Origin: a bacterium 336/3
GTDB taxonomy: Bacteria > Bacteroidota > Bacteroidia > Cytophagales > Thermonemataceae
Assembly (NCBI GenBank): GCA_001281695.1
Contig: LJIE01000001.1
Span: forward strand, 2,494,586 to 2,558,585
DNA: 64,000 nucleotides
Direction: 5' to 3'
Made by a program: the position numbers and the translations under genes. The notes under the pieces are model-generated. The model was given only the letters and a program-made list of their open reading frames with translations. It ran no database searches and was not told where the DNA came from. Shown piece by piece: positions 62,450-64,000 of the stretch. How positions within the stretch are numbered: the first letter of the stretch is position 1; every line of letters starts with the position of its first letter.

Positions 62450-64000
62450 TTAAGAATTTAGTATCTCTTTGGCATTTTTTAGGACTTTTTCTACTCCGTT
62501 TACATCACTTCCGCCTGCTGTAGCATAGAAATTCTGTCCACCTCCGCCACCTTTGATTTCCTTCGCCAATTCTTTCACGATTTTAGAAGCATCCAAGCCT
62601 TTTTCTGTGACCAAATTTTCAGAAATCATCACCGTAATTTGTGGTTTTTCATTTACCACACCTATCAGCACAGCAAACAGATTTTCTTGTTGATTACGAA
62701 GGTCAAAAGCAATCTGCTTAACATAATCAAAATTATTAACATTCACTTTGCCAATAATTGTATTGATATTTCCTACTTTTGAAAGGTTCTCAGAAAGTAA
62801 ACGCTGTTTTTCTGCTTGTGCCTGAGCTTGCTCAAAACGCTCTAATTGCTTTTGTAGGGCATTTTTTTCATCCAAAAGTGTCTGAATAGACTTTACAATA
62901 TCTTTAGGATTTTTCAGCACCTCTTTTACTTCAGCAAAAGTTTTGAGTTCATCATGTAAAACCTTTTCAGCTTCTATGGCTGTTACAGCTTCGATACGTC
63001 TCACGCCTGCCGCAATAGAACTTTCTGAAATAATCTTGAAAAATCCGATTTCGCCTGTAGATTTTACGTGAGTACCACCACACAATTCTCTCGAAAAATG
63101 CTCATCAAAGGTAATTACACGAACAAAATCCCCATATTTTTCACCAAAAAGAGCTGTAGCACCCAATTTTTCGGTAGCTTCTTGGATGGGAACGTTTCTG
63201 CGTTCATCCAAAGAAATATTTTCTCTTACTTTCTGATTGACAATATTTTCTATTTTCACTATTTCCTCATCTGTCAGTTTAGCAAAATGCGAAAAGTCAA
63301 AACGTAAAAGCGTATCATTTACTAGAGAACCTTTCTGAGCAATATGATTACCCAAAACCTCTCTGAGAGCAGCCTGCAACAAGTGTGTGGCTGTATGGTT
63401 ATTTTTGGTTAAAACTCTCTTCTGAACATTGATTTTAGCTGTAATAGAAGTATTGAGATTACTTAATGCCTCTATCAATTTTTCAGCGTTTTTATCCTCA
63501 GAAATATGGATAATCAAATCATTTTCTTTCTTGGTATCTGAGATGAAAACTTTGAAAGCCTCATTTTGATGATTTACAATATCCAGAGTATGTATTTCAA
63601 AAGTACCTGTATCACCTACCTGTCCGCCACTTTCGGCATAGAAAGGCGTTCTATCCAATACAAAATGATACAAGGTTTTATTTTTCTCTTTTACTTTTCT
63701 ATAACGCAGGATATTTGACACGGATTCTGTGTAATCGTAGCCAATAAACTCTACATCAAAATTACTTTCATTCACAATTACCCAATCACCAGCTTCTTGT
63801 TTTTGGTCTTTGCGAGAAAGTTCTCTTAGAAGTTCTAATTCTATTTTAAAACCTTCTTCATCAATAAGAAAGCTTCTTTCTTTTGCTATTAGTGCAGTTA
63901 AGTCTATAGGAAATCCATCCTGATTGTATAATTCAAAAACAAATTTACCATCAATAATGAAATCACCTTTTTTACTACCTTCAACACTCCCTACTTTTTC
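62450..64000 (-). CDS. alaS: Alanyl-tRNA synthetase (C-terminal part, cut by window edge)
   Basis: The frame is open to the right edge of the window, so about 516 C-terminal residues are visible. They include the end of the anticodon-side region (FELYNQDGFPIDLTALIAKE), the beta-barrel part with PFYAESGGQVGDTG, the editing domain with HxxxH (NHTATHLL) and the CxxxH motif (ELCGGTH), and the C-terminal oligomerisation/C-Ala domain with the GGGGGQNFYATAGG end. The catalytic N-terminus lies outside. An internal GTG at 63775 is not the start. The protein charges tRNA(Ala) and edits mischarged Ser and Gly. Confidence 0.95.
   Translation of the reverse strand, partial: EKVGSVEGSKKGDFIIDGKFVFELYNQDGFPIDLTALIAKERSFLIDEEGFKIELELLRELSRKDQKQEAGDWVIVNESNFDVEFIGYDYTESVSNILRYRKVKEKNKTLYHFVLDRTPFYAESGGQVGDTGTFEIHTLDIVNHQNEAFKVFISDTKKENDLIIHISEDKNAEKLIEALSNLNTSITAKINVQKRVLTKNNHTATHLLQAALREVLGNHIAQKGSLVNDTLLRFDFSHFAKLTDEEIVKIENIVNQKVRENISLDERRNVPIQEATEKLGATALFGEKYGDFVRVITFDEHFSRELCGGTHVKSTGEIGFFKIISESSIAAGVRRIEAVTAIEAEKVLHDELKTFAEVKEVLKNPKDIVKSIQTLLDEKNALQKQLERFEQAQAQAEKQRLLSENLSKVGNINTIIGKVNVNNFDYVKQIAFDLRNQQENLFAVLIGVVNEKPQITVMISENLVTEKGLDASKIVKELAKEIKGGGGGQNFYATAGGSDVNGVEKVLKNAKEILNS

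Noticed and set aside
1-64000. Mobile elements, CRISPR arrays, tRNA or rRNA genes
   Set aside because: No transposase or integrase proteins, regularly spaced repeats, cloverleaf sequences or rRNA motifs were found by reading; small ones could have been missed.

Overview
The window is a low-GC chromosomal segment of a Bacteroidota bacterium, most likely a Cytophagales-type member. Supporting evidence: three very large secreted proteins with type IX secretion (T9SS) C-terminal sorting domains, a DUF4290 protein, a TamL-type Omp85 lipoprotein, Bacteroidota promoters (TTG, 19-21 bp, TAnnTTTG) and few Shine-Dalgarno sequences. No tRNA, rRNA, transposase, integrase, phage gene or CRISPR array was seen. 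About 54 genes are called, most of them ordinary housekeeping genes, with small accessory islands between them. The last gene (alaS) runs off the right edge.

Layout. 1-6.3 kb is an accessory stretch: membrane proteins (DUF1003, a CPBP protease), an AraC-type regulator with an HMA-like MxCxxC motif followed by a 38-residue peptide with ten cysteines, a membrane-SRPBCC protein, and a chlorite-dismutase-like gene with an unknown partner. 6.3-11.6 kb holds a SNF2 helicase and pyruvate kinase. 11.7-26.1 kb is rich in secreted and envelope genes: a metzincin protease, OmpA lipoprotein, two tandem FG-GAP/LamG T9SS paralogues and a TPR membrane protein, with proline dehydrogenase, DUF4290 and a Dpm1-like glycosyltransferase among them. 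26.1-38.2 kb carries miaE, a WGR-DNA ligase, an SMI1/KNR4 gene pair, guaB, a PhyH oxygenase, mgsA, a dicarboxylate symporter, a TPR protein and gyrA. 39.1-43.2 kb is a five-gene Mn/Zn/Fe ABC importer operon led by an MntR/DtxR-type repressor. 43.4-50.6 kb contains dapD, two adjacent paralogous 2OG-Fe(II) oxygenase-like genes, two small lipoprotein-like genes, a parS-like site, a 3-hydroxyacyl-CoA dehydrogenase, an XRE regulator with tandem operator-like repeats and a MORN/YwqK repeat protein. 50.6-64 kb has purC, a STAS protein, a queuosine-precursor transporter, an rRNA/tRNA methyltransferase, tamL, a thioesterase, a metB-hom operon under a SAM-I riboswitch, a secreted protein, gatB and alaS.

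Most promising for novelty: (1) the AraC regulator plus metallothionein-like peptide, a complete small transcription unit with 21-bp-spaced direct repeats in its promoter and its own terminator; (2) the paralogous oxygenase pair at 44.3-46.4 kb, both keeping HxD...H...R; (3) the XRE gene whose tandem palindromes overlap its promoter. All functional statements are read from sequence motifs and recalled family knowledge; no search was run.
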